From Xylocopa sonorina (lineage: Eukaryota; Arthropoda; Insecta; Hymenoptera; Apidae): a DNA stretch of 64,000 bases. Under the pieces are notes generated by a model. The model was not told where the DNA came from. It saw only the letters and a list, made by a program, of their open reading frames with translations, and ran no database searches. A program made the translations under genes and the position numbers. The DNA is taken from contig NC_135201.1 in NCBI RefSeq assembly GCF_050948175.1, positions 7,750,001-7,814,000 on the forward strand, written 5' to 3'. This document shows, piece after piece, positions 49,951 through 63,000 of this stretch. The stretch's first letter is position 1; every line of letters begins with the position of its first letter.

Positions 49951-52615
49951 GAGAAAAGACGGGAGCGGACTAGCGGTGGTTTTTTTTGCGGGCAGCCTTC
50001 AATTCAGTACCTCGCCACGCTGAAACGTGGGGACACGCCCTACTTCTTGGACTTTCGAAAATGAATAATGGAAAATGAAGAGCAGAAGAGTGTGCTCGAG
50101 CGGTAATTAATTTCGTTTGAGCGGGACAGGGTGCGAAACGATCGCTCGGAGAGTATCGTTGCCCGGCTGCTACGTGTTCGAGTCAAAGACCAGCGCTTAA
50201 GTGCGACATTGCTCTTCGTCGAAGGGATTGCATTACGTAATGAAGTATGCAAAACGATCTTCCTTTTAATATATCGTTTAAACGAATGGATTTTTCTCGA
50301 GCACCTTTTCAAACTCGTTCAGAAGTTTACGAGCACTGTCTTCTACCCCTAATTTGCAAGACTGACTTTCCACCCTCTCTTCTCACGATGTTCGCAACCT
50401 CATTTCACCCGCGCTTTTCCAGAGGCTGTCCAAAGTTTTCCAGCTGGAAAAAAGAGCCGACAGTTCGTCCGTTGCTTTCACTTCCGCCTTTCCTTTTGCT
50501 CGACAAACGAATTACACGCTCCTCCACGTTGTTCTGCAAAGTCGAGCTCCGTAGGAAGCTCGATCGATTGTAACGCGGACTGCTTCTTGTCGACGATTCG
50601 AAGGAACGAGTCTATGGTATTGAAGGTGGAATAGAGAGTTTTTTCTTCGATCGTTGGATTATTGTTTCACTCTGTTTCGATCGACGCTCGAATCGCTACT
50701 TATTTCCCCCTTACCGTATTATTAGGAATACCATCGTATCGCTTTGTATCCGCTTTAACAATAGGGGTTGATTTCTGTCCACGTTTCGTCACGTGGATGG
50801 TAACATCGTGAATATTTAAACGAAGCGTAGGAAAATTCTATCGCGACTTCAGCGAGAAACGCGGCAAATTTTTCGATCGAACGACGCACTGCTTTCCGTG
50901 TACTTTCAATTATAATTACACTTGTATATTAATTCTCGCTATCCAGCGTCGATTTCCATGGGAATAGAACCGCGCGTAGGTTCAATTCATTACGTGACGC
51001 GTAAATTCTAATTAAAAGGCGGGCTCGATGGTTATTACGCCGGGTAGAGCCGTTTTACGTGAAACAATTTATTTAAAATATATCGAACTATCGCGGGGAG
51101 GCAATTTAGCGGAGCGTGTGCGATATAAATTAGACGAAAATAAAGAAACCGTTCGCGAGCGGTGTGCGACGTCGAACTATACTCGCGAGCGTAATTTTCA
51201 TCAGGAAAAATGCGAACAAATTTCATCATGTAAATTGCAGAGGAAACCTTCCACATTATTCGAAATTAATTCCCGTACAAACGCAAACACACGCGGTGCA
51301 GTCCCATATAAGACCAATCCGTAGAAAAAGGAGCATTAAGAGCCTACGAACGTGTAGAAAAATGAAAAAAGGGCAACAGAGAGGGACAAGAGACGAGGGA
51401 TGGGGGCAGAGAAAGAGAGAGGAAAGCGCGAGAAACAGGCGTGTCCGTGAATTAAGTGGAAAAACGTGTCGATTTCACGCACGGCACCGAATTAAGAGCA
51501 CAAAGGCCGCGGTTTAAAAGGGGCTTTGTCCTGGCAAATGGGAAACCGTCAGGGACAGGGCATCCAGAGGCGAGGATACGCCGCTGTTATCAATACGATT
51601 ACACCGTAATCTCGATACCTGCGAGATTTAATAACCAATCGAGATCGTTGGTGGTCCCCAGCCACCCTCTACGCCGCTTTTCTTCCACTTTCGCTTCTCC
51701 TCCACCACCGTTCGTTCGCCATTTCGATCAGAACGCGCTCGCGTTGTTTCTCAAGCTGCGCACCCGCGAAGATCGTAATCTCTGCGTGTTCATTGTCGCC
51801 AGTCAGACGTACGCGAACGTGTTTGTACTGCGACGGTGGGACACGTACAGTCACGCCCCTCTGAAACATGAGTTTCGTTATTACAATGTTCGAGCAACGT
51901 GTCCCTAGAAAATCTGCAAGTAACGAGTCCATTACCGGCAATTACTCGTGTCCACGGATCCATCGACAGCTTTGGAACTCTGGCAGGAATACGAACGCAC
52001 CGCACGTAATCTCCCTTGACGTTGTTGAGTTGTTTTTTTTTTAAATCACAAGCTCCAACAATTTCAGAGTCGAGTTATTTTTTCACAGCATCTTTTCCAG
52101 GGAACAGCAGAGTTTCAGCGATTTTAGAGTCACCGCGTGGTGTTGGAGGATTCTTAGGTTATGTGCAACTTCAAAGTTGCATAGTGTCGTGAAAAATCTA
52201 GATCGCGTGGAATGCAGATCAGTTGGAGAAGAAACGATTTCTGTCTCTAATTGCGCGTAATTAATCTGGATCTCGTTGTTATTAGAAGAAGAGGTTCCCA
52301 GCGAGCATATTGACGGTGAGCGTAAATAAGGTATCAAGTATGCGCCCCGAATGTATCGCGTCCGGCGGGCAATTATTGCTATTAAGGGAAGAAGTACGGG
52401 CTTGCTACTTTCAACCACGAAATTCCTTCTAATTTAATATCCCTGGCCGATAAATCATTCGAGGTGGTTTCTAATTTGGTAGGAGGCCCTTTGGCCCAAG
52501 CCAGAATTGGCCCTTTGTCGGGGCACCGGCCGAAGTGCGAAGAATCCCATTAAACGCTATAAAGAAAGAATTCCTTTTTTTCTCGTTTTTCCTTTCTTTC
52601 TTTTTTGTTTTCGTT

Positions 52616-52646
<31 letters not shown>

Positions 52647-54942
52647 TTTGCCTCGTACTTTCTCCCCTTCTATCCACCGTTACCAGCACCGCACTCCTCG
52701 CCACCCCTTCGATAGTTCTCCTAAGGTTACTCCATATTAATTATCTCGTGCCTCGATCGTCCATTACAAAAACAATCTAACGTCGTTACTTTCTCTCCCG
52801 TCCCCCTTCTCGCTTCTTCAGCCTCGTGTATAATTCCGTGTGCCAAAGGGGGTGCCTGTTCTCTGGAATTACAGAGTGGTTTTTCGATGGGAAGTTTGAA
52901 AAACGCGTGGACGATTCGATATCGTTACTTTCTTCGCTCGCTCAGCGAGGCTGTTCTTCGAGGCGGTGATCGGAATGGAATTGTATCGAATATTAATTTG
53001 TTTTTCAGCGAGGAGAGTGGAGTTTATTCGTGACGCTGATCAGGAAAACGGTCGATCCTTTGAACGAGGGGAATTTAAATAAGAAAAATCGGTGTACGAG
53101 TATTCCAGATATATACAATAATTTATTTAACCACGAAGCAATGTTTACATTTACGGGCATCTTCGTGAAAGTACGATCGAGTACATTAATTATATTTTAC
53201 GCCTGTAGATCGTTTACAAGCGGTTCGCACAATGGTATGAACTTCCTTTCGATAGATTCGCACGTGATCCCGTTGAACAACGAAATTTACACAGGCAGAT
53301 CGAACGATTCGTTACTGTTCCAAACGGACGCTTTTTCAATCGTTTTAGCTTCGAAGAAAAGAAGACAAATGATAGAGAAAGGATAGTTCGTATAACCCAT
53401 CAATTATCATGCCTAATTACAATTTGGAAATGCTTATTTCCGTTACACATGTATCGTACATCTGCCTAACCTTTAGTTCCGGAGCTACATCCTTGTGGAT
53501 CGAATGAAAACAAAAAATCGACAATTAAGGCCTTTACGTCTAACATTATTGACTCCGTCAAATCGACGCTCTCGTCTTGTATTTTAACTCTCTAATCCGA
53601 GCACTATTTCCTCTTCGAGTATGATTCACTATTAATGGGAAAAGACAATGGAAAGTTCACCTAATTTTCGCCCTCTAATTTTTCGATCACCAAAGATAGT
53701 GAAAACTGAAATTTTCCCAGCCAATGTCGCGGATTTATCTTCGAAAATCCTTACAGCGCAAGTATATAAATAACGGTTATGATATGGCAAGCGGTATTTA
53801 TAATAATCTCTGCGGAAATTAAATAAAAAAAAAAAAAAAAACCAAGCAGAATTATAAATAAACTCACTTTCGTTCGTAACTACAATCACAAAACTATTTA
53901 GTATACGGTAAATCTATGAATTAAAAAATTATGTAACACTTAACAAGAGACTCGTGGAATTACACTCGGATTCGTGAAGATAACAACTCTAGGCGAGGGG
54001 ATAGTAAAGAAAACTGCGCGCCGTTCATAAGTCGAAGAGGAAGAATTTTTTTTTTTCTCGAGAGCCGTAAATGATCTTCTTACACGTTAACTAGACTCGT
54101 AATTATGCATAAGGGACGATAGAGTGTGACTATTAGAAACTACGAGTATGCACCAGCTACAAACTTGTCGATTCTCACGTGTTCAGTGTTCCTCCAACCG
54201 CCATATTGGAGAACACGATTCTTTCGTTCCGATTACTTCGAGGGACTTGGTGCTCGCGATCAGTCAGCGAAAGATTGATAACACTTTAACACGCTTAAGT
54301 ATCGTTACGTATGGAGTATCTTTAAGTATCGTCAGGTATAGCGATTCTTTGTACTCGAGTCATTTCTAGCTTTTTAATATTTTCGCTCGAGTAATTCTAG
54401 TTGCTTCTCGTCGTTGACGTTGGTACACTTCTCAGTGCTGTCTTTCGTGTTTTTTTTTTCTTTCTTTCTTCCGTCGAACGCTTCGCTGCATGTTTGAACT
54501 TTCTACCTTAGTAATACTCTTTTCTCTTCTCTACAGAATTTTAAATAGCTTCGAAAACTCTTCTCCCCAATTTTCTCCCCTTCAATTACCGTCGTACAGA
54601 GCTTGTACTCGTTGCTGAACGAATATAAAATGTTACAATGTCCGTCTCGTTGCTCGTTAAATGCAAATACGTTGTTAAACGTTAAATATATTACGTTCGA
54701 TTTATCGTTATCTACAGGATGTTCGAGAATTATCTTCGATCGTGCGTTTCTACCAATTAATCATCGAGTATCTCATTTTTAATCGAACAGACGCCACATT
54801 TAAGTACTCAACACGGCATAGAATCGATGCAAAGTTCCCTGAATCGATCCACGAGAAGACTAATTAAACAGTACAATTTACAATTCGATTATTCGACTCG
54901 ATGAATAATTTTCGAACACCCTCGCGTTATCGCTAATCAACT
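49951..54942. other. Noncoding stretch downstream of FoxB
   Basis: No supported exon. Simple repeats are a (CT)n tract at 52618-52647 in a long pyrimidine run, a poly-A run at about 53825-53842 and a poly-T near 54047. The 118-codon plus-strand frame at 53030 has no paired splice sites or recognisable domain. Confidence 0.4.
52618..52647. repeat. (CT)n microsatellite
   Basis: CT dinucleotide run with one TTT interruption, at the end of a 70-bp pyrimidine tract starting near 52573. Directly visible. Confidence 0.9.
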
Positions 54943-54948
54943 TTTATT
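54943..54948 (-). terminator. Candidate FoxB polyadenylation signal
   Basis: AATAAA on the minus strand, about 310 bp downstream of the FoxB stop codon (TGA at 55255-55257). It is the nearest clear canonical hexamer I saw in a position suited to a short 3' UTR. Actual use is not shown by sequence. Confidence 0.4.
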
Positions 54949-55254
54949 TATCATTTCCGTTAAATTACATTTAGCATTGTTACCTGTTCAAGTATACCAT
55001 TTCGTTCCAGGAAAATAACTAAGCTCCACCAAAATATATTCCTTTCTCACTCTTCCAGCACACAATTCTCTCTCTCTCTCTCTCTCGAAAAAAGCAAAAT
55101 TGGCAAAAAAAGAAGAAAGAAAAACATGCGAACAGGAGGACTGATTCGATGAACCACAGATCACCAGAATCATCCTCGCCAACGTCCCGCGAACCTCGCG
55201 CCCCTAGGGTCGACTCATCGAATCCTCTACTAGACACACATCCGTCTAGTAAAT

Positions 55255-58200
55255 TCAGGTGGCGGTCTCGTACGGGACCTTGTTCGCCGACAAACCGAAC
55301 GAGAACCCAGCGTAGAGCGGCCTGGGCACGAGAAGATGCCCGTTGGACCTCTTCTCCTCCTCCAGATTACCAGTGATCTGCTCCTCGTCAGGCGCCATGA
55401 TGTTCTCGATCGTGAACGGCTTCTTCTTCTTCTTCTGCTCCGGCTGGATGCTCGTCTGACTCGAGATACCAGCGCCCATCGTCGGATAACGCGTCTTACC
55501 ATCGACAGCCGTCGTCTCCATGAACACCCTCGAGTCAGTCTTTTCGGGTACGCTCGGTTCCGCGGCACCCACGCAGAGCTGCCTGCTCTCAGGCATGTCC
55601 GTCTGGAAGTAGGACAACTGGGACACGTAAGGCGAGACCTGGAACCCAGGGAAGCTCCAGCTACCCGTCTGCAAGAGGTTGCTCTCGTAGCCGCGCAGGA
55701 TCTCGTCGGTTCCCGCTAGTCTCTGTCGCACCTCAGGCGACAGCAGGTAGTAGCTGGAGCTGGCCTCGGGCGCTGCGAAGCCAGGCGAGCTGTTCCCACC
55801 GGAAGTCATCGTTAAACGACGCTCCTGGAGCTCCCAGCGGAGCAGATCGTCGCGCAGACGGTGGAGGTTGGCGACGGTTAGGCTGCTCGTCTGCGCGGCT
55901 GGGTTTATCGACAATACCGGGGAGGATTCGGAATGGGGCGGTGGCATGGCTGAGGCCAGAGCTTGGAGCTCGGATTTTAACAGTTCTTTGTCAGGTTTGT
56001 GGAGCTTGAACCGCTTCCGACGTCGAAGCAGAGAGCCGTTCTCGAACATCGACAGAGCTGCCGGGTGTAGAGCCCAATAGGCGCCTTTGCCTGGTCGATG
56101 GGGCCCTCGTGGAACCTGCAAAGAAGAGTTGCGCTGGTACAGAGACTCGTTTCAGTGAATTTGGTATAGTTGAGTTTGCGAGTGAACGTTTAACGTTGGT
56201 TCGAGAGGGACGATCGTTGAGCTTGTTGGCGGTAATGGGTTCGTACGTCGTTCAGTTCGATCGTTCGACGCTAGATGGTCGCGATTTGGTCCCTCTCGTG
56301 CATATTGGAGCAGCGATTTAGTTTTTCGTACGGAACTCCTTGGTGGCGGGAATGAACGTAATTACCGGGTTTTAAATAAAAAAAAATACCGCCTGGTATC
56401 GCGGTAGGTTCTCCACCAGGCCTGTAATGTTATATAAACAACAAACGGTGCATAATGCGCATTTCTATGCGCTGATGTAACGCGTTAGAGGCGAGCGTAC
56501 CGTGTACATAGAGCCATTTAATTAGCATAAATGCATATAGAACGGTTCGTATCTGCGCTGAGGAAGTTGTATTTCACGCGCAGATACCCGGTGTATCTGT
56601 GTGTTTGCACTGTCGAGGATTAACAAACGGACAAGATTTAGTGCCGTTTTGTGAACACTGTTCAGGTTTGATAATTTAAAAAGGGGCGGGGTAGAAAAAA
56701 AAGAGAGAGGGAGAGAGAGAGAGAGTAGGAGAGAAAAAACGCTCGTCAGTACGCGGCGCGTTTAAGAATGTATTATTTAAACGAATCCACGAGCTTTCTT
56801 CAATAACAACGCGCGTTTGTATCCGTCTGCTATCTCCGCCGCGTTCGTTTCGTTGGGCACATTTAGAATCCCCTTATCTTCTTACTCCTTTCTTAACCGT
56901 TCGAACGGAAGTCTCTCATTATTATTATCCGATACAGGTCTCCGATGTGCCACCGTGCGTTACATCATTTTCATCCGAGAGGAGGAATTAGCAAAATCGT
57001 GCCACAATTCACGCTTAGCGTCAAACGCGTCCCGCTATCGCATAATTAATCTCGTCTCAAAGCAAACTGAACGATCGAGAATGTTAAATGGAGAGTAGGA
57101 GGAAGCCAACTAATCCACGGAGTTCCCCCAAGCGGTCATCTCGACCTGGCATTAAGGATCACTCGAAGCGTTCGACGTGGCTTAACTTAAACCAACGATT
57201 GGGACGGGAACTGGTGCGCGACTGCATTAAACGATCGTTCGCTCGTAAACTATAACGCACGAGGCGTCGATTCTCATCTATGTTTCTCCAATCCCAACTC
57301 TGAGACCAACTGTAACTGTATTTCCCTTTTAAATGCTCTTAGCGCGTACGAGGCAAGACCCAATATATGAGTCCCCAGTTGTTCGTTCGTTTCGCGTATC
57401 TTTCATGAACTACTCATTTGTATCCGGATAAAATTGTAAGAGGAAGAAAATTGGCGGGTACCACTTGTACAATCTATTTACGATGATTGGAAGGCGGAAA
57501 GAGGGCAATTGAATTCGGCTCGGATAAAAAGACGAGCTTTTTATTACTGTCGTCGTCTTTGCGACCCTGTCGAGAAAAAAAAAGAGGAGGAACGTTGCGA
57601 GACAAGGTTGTCTTGGTTTCTGTTATATTTCTCTCAGCCATCTGTTTCGCACCTGCCTCGAGCCGAATCACCGAGGAACGCGTTCGACTCGGTCTTGAGG
57701 ATCCGCTGGATCGTTTTGCTCCTGCCTCTATCGCTTTTTACTTTTGTTTCGCCATCTCGTGTGATTCGTCGATGGTTTTCGGTTAAGGTAACCGCGAATC
57801 GCTCGAATCTTGTGTCATCTTACAGCATAGCGCAGAATCTATCGCTATCAGACATCTTATCGAAGATTCTAGTTTAGAGAATACATTTTCCATAGTTTTG
57901 GAACAATTTTCCGCTTTTATAGAACTGTTCCTGGGTTTTAATTAATACCAACTTCCGTGTGCTTTCGTTCGAGTCTATCGAGGTGGCTAATATCGTTCGC
58001 GACACTATTGAATCGATTGTTATTAGACGTCTTATCGAAGATTCTAGTTTAGAGCATTTATTTTCCATCGTTTTGAAACAATTTTTCGCTTTTATAGAAC
58101 TGTTCCTGGGTTTTAATTAATACCAACTTCCGTGTGCTTTCGTTCGAGTCTATCGAAGTGGCTAATATCGTTCGCGACATGGCAGAGTACAGCATAGAGC

Positions 58201-59212
58201 AGAATCTATCGTTATTAGATGTCTTTTTGAAGAGTCTAGTTTAGAGCGTTTATTTTCCATCATTTTGGAATTATTTTTCGCTTTTATAGAACTGTTCCTG
58301 GTTTTTAATTAATACCAACTTCCATGTGCTTTCGTTCGAGTCTATCGAAGTGGCAAATATCGTTCGCGACACGGTAGAACGAGAGGAACTTTGTTTCTCG
58401 AGCACCCTCCCTCGCCAGTTCCATTAATCACACCTAATAACTGGACTCTTCGGATTCGCAACTTTCCGCGCGATAAAAATACGGGGAACGAGATAGAAAC
58501 ACGGCGGTGTTATCTTTGAACATGAACGAAGAAAACGGATGCGTTCGCAGATAACAATCGCCAAGAGTCAAGTACACGACGTTTCATTTGTAAAATCTAA
58601 TTAGCGCACGATTGCATCTACCAGCCGGGGGGGAAAAAAAAATCCGCGCGTATGTACATTTTAATCCACGTGGTTGCGATGCGGTTGCATTTCTCGCGGT
58701 GAAGATGAATTCGACGTGATAACAACGCGAATAAATATTAAGATACGGAATTTATGAAACTTCGCTCGAGTCAATTTCTATCTCTCGCGAGTCTTCCCTT
58801 GCAATCGTGCACGCACGACTTTCAAGGAAGTCATCCCCGTGGTTAACGTCCCGACGGAGGCGTTGCATGAAAAAATAAGCGCCTGTTTATCCAGAAATCG
58901 CAGATTCTTCTCCTTTTTTTTTTTTTTATTCATACCTCAGCCTCGTTTTTACATATCGTTAACCGAAGATCACACAAAGCAGAAGCGTAATGATCGACTT
59001 CCGCGCTTCCTTTAAACCGCGCGCACGAACAATCGTTTCAAATTGGAAAGAGAGAAATTAAGTTTCATTAATCATGTCTCCACTTTCTTTATCTCTGCGC
59101 CGCGATCGCATCGTTACACCACCAGAAAAGAATTATATGCTTTTCTGAACGTTTTCGCCGTGCCTGTAACATCCTACTTCCCAATTATTCGTTTCTAAAT
59201 GTTCGAAACGCG

Positions 59213-59251
<39 letters not shown>

Positions 59252-60077
59252 GCGATCGGATCTGTTGCCCGTTGCGGCGAAATTGATTTTCGTTAACGGG
59301 AACGGTTGAGTATTTTTTGTGCCAGTAGCACTGTTCCAGGCGAATCGGAACGTTTACCAGTGCAACATTACCGAACGATCGTCTTAGAAAGTCCTGCGAA
59401 GAAAAAGCGTGAAGAGAACCTTTCGAAATAGAAATTGTGGCTCGATTATCACGCATTCTATTGCATCCAACGTTTCAAACTCTACACTCGACATTACTTA
59501 AGCCAATACACACTGTTCTCACCATTGTAACGTGAACAAACGCCAATCGTTTACAAGTTTCCACACGATATACAGCGCTATAACACTTTGCGATGAATAT
59601 CTCGTGTATACACTTCACAACTTCTCGAGTATCGCCTTACAGAGTTGCATCGCATCCAAATAACAACGAGTCTCGAGTGTAAAAATTAGTTAAGGCGCTG
59701 AAACTCTACGTCAGCCCTTGTTTGATCCACCAGATCGATCCATAAGCGCGTCGAAATCCCCAGTACCAAGCAGTTACCTAAATTACCAACGCATCTCTCG
59801 CCTCTAAGTCCATCATCGTCGACCAACGATACGTCTGTCGTCGAAACGAGCCACCTACCTTGATGAAACAGTCGTTGAACGACAGATTGTGCCTCAAAGA
59901 GTTCTGCCATCTCCTGGTGTCCTTTCGATAATACGGGAACCGATCAGCGATGAACTTGTAGATCTCAGCGAGGGGCAGCATTTTGTCCCTCGACGACCAG
60001 ATAGCCATCGCTGTCAACGAGATGTACGAATAGGGCGGCTTCTGGTCGCCGTAAGTGTCCCTCGATGGTCGAGGCAT
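55255..60077 (-). CDS. FoxB: FoxB-class forkhead transcription factor (fd4/fd5-like), two exons, 359 residues
   Basis: Exon 1 is 60077-59859 (73 codons from ATG, ending ATC AAG|gtaggt). Exon 2 is 56115-55255, after an acceptor ending ttgcag and with stop TGA. The junction is phase 0. The protein starts MPRPSRDTYGDQKPPYSYIS, the characteristic FoxB opening. The forkhead (winged-helix) DNA-binding domain covers about residues 11-105. Recognition helix 3 is NSLRHNLSFNDCFIK (59-73), and the wing region follows in exon 2 (PGKGAYWALHP near 81-91, then FENGSLLRRRKRFK). A lysine run and an eh1-like repressor motif, FTIENIM (about 307-313), lie near the C-terminus, as in FoxB proteins that recruit Groucho. 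The Drosophila relatives are fd96Ca and fd96Cb, which act in segmental and neuroblast patterning. Exon 2 is GC-richer than its surroundings. FoxB rather than FoxC or FoxD is supported by the N-terminus abutting the domain and by FENGSLLRRRKRF. Confidence 0.93.
57825..58380. repeat. Tandem array O (in FoxB intron): 175-192 bp unit, 3 copies
   Basis: aactgttcctgg recurs at 57923, 58098 and 58290 (steps 175 and 192). Shared blocks include gattctagtttagag, ttttaattaataccaacttc and gtgctttcgttcgagtctat. The last step is longer because a gcagagtacagcatag-type segment, also at the start of copy 1, is missing from copy 2. Confidence 0.93.
59216..59251. repeat. (CT)n microsatellite in FoxB intron
   Basis: CT dinucleotide run of about 17 units with one TTT interruption, about 600 bp downstream of the FoxB exon 1 donor in transcript direction. 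Directly visible. Confidence 0.92.
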
Positions 60078-63000
60078 CTTTCAAACTTCTTCTTCGTCAC
60101 CTCGAGCTCTTCAGAACACGGACGCCACGCGTGTTTCGCCTGCTTTTCTCATCGAGCGTGCAGTCTCCATCCCATTTGCCCGTCACACGTTACCCTCGCG
60201 CCCTCTGACGCTCTCGAAGCTTGCACGCGGCCAACATCGAGGACGATTCGACGGACAGTTCGGTTGGCTACAAGCTGGGATCGATCGTGGCCATTTTCGA
60301 TCGAGTCTTGCTGGTAAAAACGAGGGAGTTCGATTCAGAGCCGCGCTGAAATCAGAAATACGTGTTTCGTTTTTAGTGCCTCCATCGGATCGTTCGTTCT
60401 CGAGGTGGTTCTCTTTGCCATGGCGGAGCCGGCTGAGCAAGCGAGGGGATGCAAATCAAGCGGGCTACTAACGGGGATGCAATCTAGACTAAGTAGACGA
60501 GAAGGAGAGGGTGAAAAAGCGAACGCAGCTGTTCTTGATGATAAAAAATTGGCAAGAAATTATGCTCGCACCGTGAAGCCGTATACAAGGTGCATTAAGA
60601 AATGGCATTTACGCCGTTGGTGCGGAGGGAAAATGATACGTAGGACTGGATCGACCTAAATCTTGGTAATCACACGGCCAGAGAAATGACCGCGAGGGAA
60701 AACGTTATCGCAATCGGCGCATTTGTCACTTTCGTCAGCGGTGCCTTTCTTTCTCGCGAGATATTTGCATACACGCGTTACACAATCCCTGTTGAGTAGC
60801 ACCGCTGATGCAATTGAAACGCGTATCGATACGTTTCGGACAACGTTGACGCCAGAGAAACCGCCTGCCCCATCAGACGCTAACGTTTCACCATAATTTG
60901 TAGAATACGTTGGTTTTCGATCGAAATAAACGCGCACGCGTGTGCATTGTCGCTTGATTGTCGGTAACGACACGCATTGTGCACGAAGATTAATTATACA
61001 CCGTGATATCTGCGTCGAATATTGTTCGAAATGAATCATTTATAGACCGTTTACCATAGCTTATCGTGTGCACAGCGAGAAAATTGATTTAACGTACGAA
61101 TGCTGTAAAATTATAGGGAAACAACGCATCTGATATCCTCCTTCGTTTCATTCGTCGGTTATCGATAATCGTGGGCAGCCGCTTTCCTGACAACAGCCCG
61201 TTAAAGCATCCCACAAGCTCTGGCTGCTTGAATATTTTATAATAATTAAATTCGTGGCTTGTAAACAATCATTAATGCCACCACGCGTGTTCGCCACTGT
61301 AAACTTCGAGCCTGAGGCTTCATTTCTTATTAAACGCTCTGCTAATGAGCGCAGAGCGTTGTACAATTATAAAATACCATCAACTACAGCTAGAAGATCT
61401 TTACATTTTTAATCGATGTTACGTACAACGAGGATAAAGAAAAAATAATAATATTCATAGTTTAATGAGTGAATAATTTCTCCGTCGCTGTTTGGAATCA
61501 AATAACGCTCCCGTGCTTTTCAACCCGTTCGCAGCAAAACCGCTCGTTAGGCCATTTAACAAACACCAACGGCTGGGCTACGTGATTCATGAGAAACGAA
61601 GGAGACCAGGCTGAGAGGGTCCAGGTTCCAAGAATCTAGGGACCAGAAGGTACTCCCCCTCATCGCCACGGAGAAAGAAGGCGGAAGAATGAAGAGAACT
61701 ATGAAAAAAGGGGCAAACAGTCCGCAGACAATAAAGGCAAGGCCAGAGAGCCGGATCAGAGGAGGTGGTTTATGGTACCGCAATACGCGAGAAGTAAAGT
61801 CGACATTTTCTACAAACCCGTCCAATGTCTTCTGAACTTGTAACCCAATCGCGTTACCATTTTTATAATAACGCAACGTACGAGTACACAGAAGAGACGC
61901 GAAGCTTTCGTTCTCCCATTTTACAAAAATTCCAAGCAAAATGTACGTCTAATTGTCTTTTCTTTATTTTCCACTGACAAAGGAAGTGTACGCAGATTTA
62001 ATTAAAAGAACAGCTGTTCCACTCGCTACGATCCGCGATAACAACGATTTCTCGAGGGCAGAGAACGCGATCCGATTTTTAAAAACAAGAAACAGCGGGT
62101 TCGTGACCGATGGAGTTACGCAATGGGATATTAAAATCGTGGAATCAAGTTTTCCGTCCGGGTAGGCGCGCGGTTAGCAAAGGGCTGCGTTTAACGCGGG
62201 TTAATCGCGGGAAATAAAGTTTCCAATTGGACGGATAGGATCGCGGTGTGACACACACGCGAATAACTTTCGTTACAGGGCGATAGGGGCCATTAACAAT
62301 TACTGGTCGCGTGAAAACGACCAATACTGGTGTCCCTGTGTAATGGGACGTCGTGCTCTGTTACATCGAGCAACCCCTTTGACGTTCACCCAGATAGCGG
62401 TAATTCCTCGACGAGGTGAACTGGATTCTGAGCCCTTCGATACTTTTCGCGTGGCTCTTAAGACGAATCTGTCCAGCTGAGCGTCTTTTAAAGTGCATTT
62501 ACGCGTTTCACATTGTCTGCAGCACGCTTTTCTCGATAGAATTGTCTGATTGGTTAGTAGAAAAGAGTCCTGGTTCGCGATCAACGATCCACAGCACGAA
62601 CAAAGATCGTTGCACAGTGTTGTAGCCGCAGGTGGACCAAAATGGAGGACACATTAGAGTGGAAATTAAGTTTACGAGAAAAACGATTCTTCGAGGGACT
62701 CGAGTAATGGAAATCAAACAGTTTTAATTGGTAAATAGCTAATGGAGGTTCTCAGAGTTGTCGATGCGGAGGGTACTTTCTATTTGAACGTGACTAAACG
62801 GCTGCTAATAATCGAAACGTCGAGTTTAATTGGGGAAAGTGAAATCCAATTAAGAAGTATCGATAGGGTGTGCGATATCAAATAGAGCGACCGTGCCAGC
62901 GTAATTGGTGCTGGTTCTTTTCATCAGCAGGTAATGTGCACTTCGCTCGTCAGAAGCGGTCCTTCTCGACTGGCGAATAGTTTCGTGACAAGCAGCCTTT

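Larger units (their letters stand above)
56116..59858 (-). other. FoxB intron, 3.7 kb, inside the forkhead domain
   Basis: GT-AG intron (gtaggt ... ttgcag) between K73 and V74. It carries tandem array O (57825-58380), a GA-rich run at about 56700-56740, a T-rich run at 58914-58927 and a (CT)n tract at 59216-59251. No nested coding exon was seen. The 288-codon exon-2 frame opens only six bases before the acceptor. Confidence 0.85.

Noticed and set aside
53030..53386. Plus-strand 118-codon frame
   Set aside because: Mixed composition without recognisable motif or splice context; insufficient for a gene call.
61556..61939. Minus-strand 127-codon frame with one hydrophobic segment
   Set aside because: No family resemblance, no paired splice sites, and a length within the range seen by chance elsewhere in this noncoding DNA.
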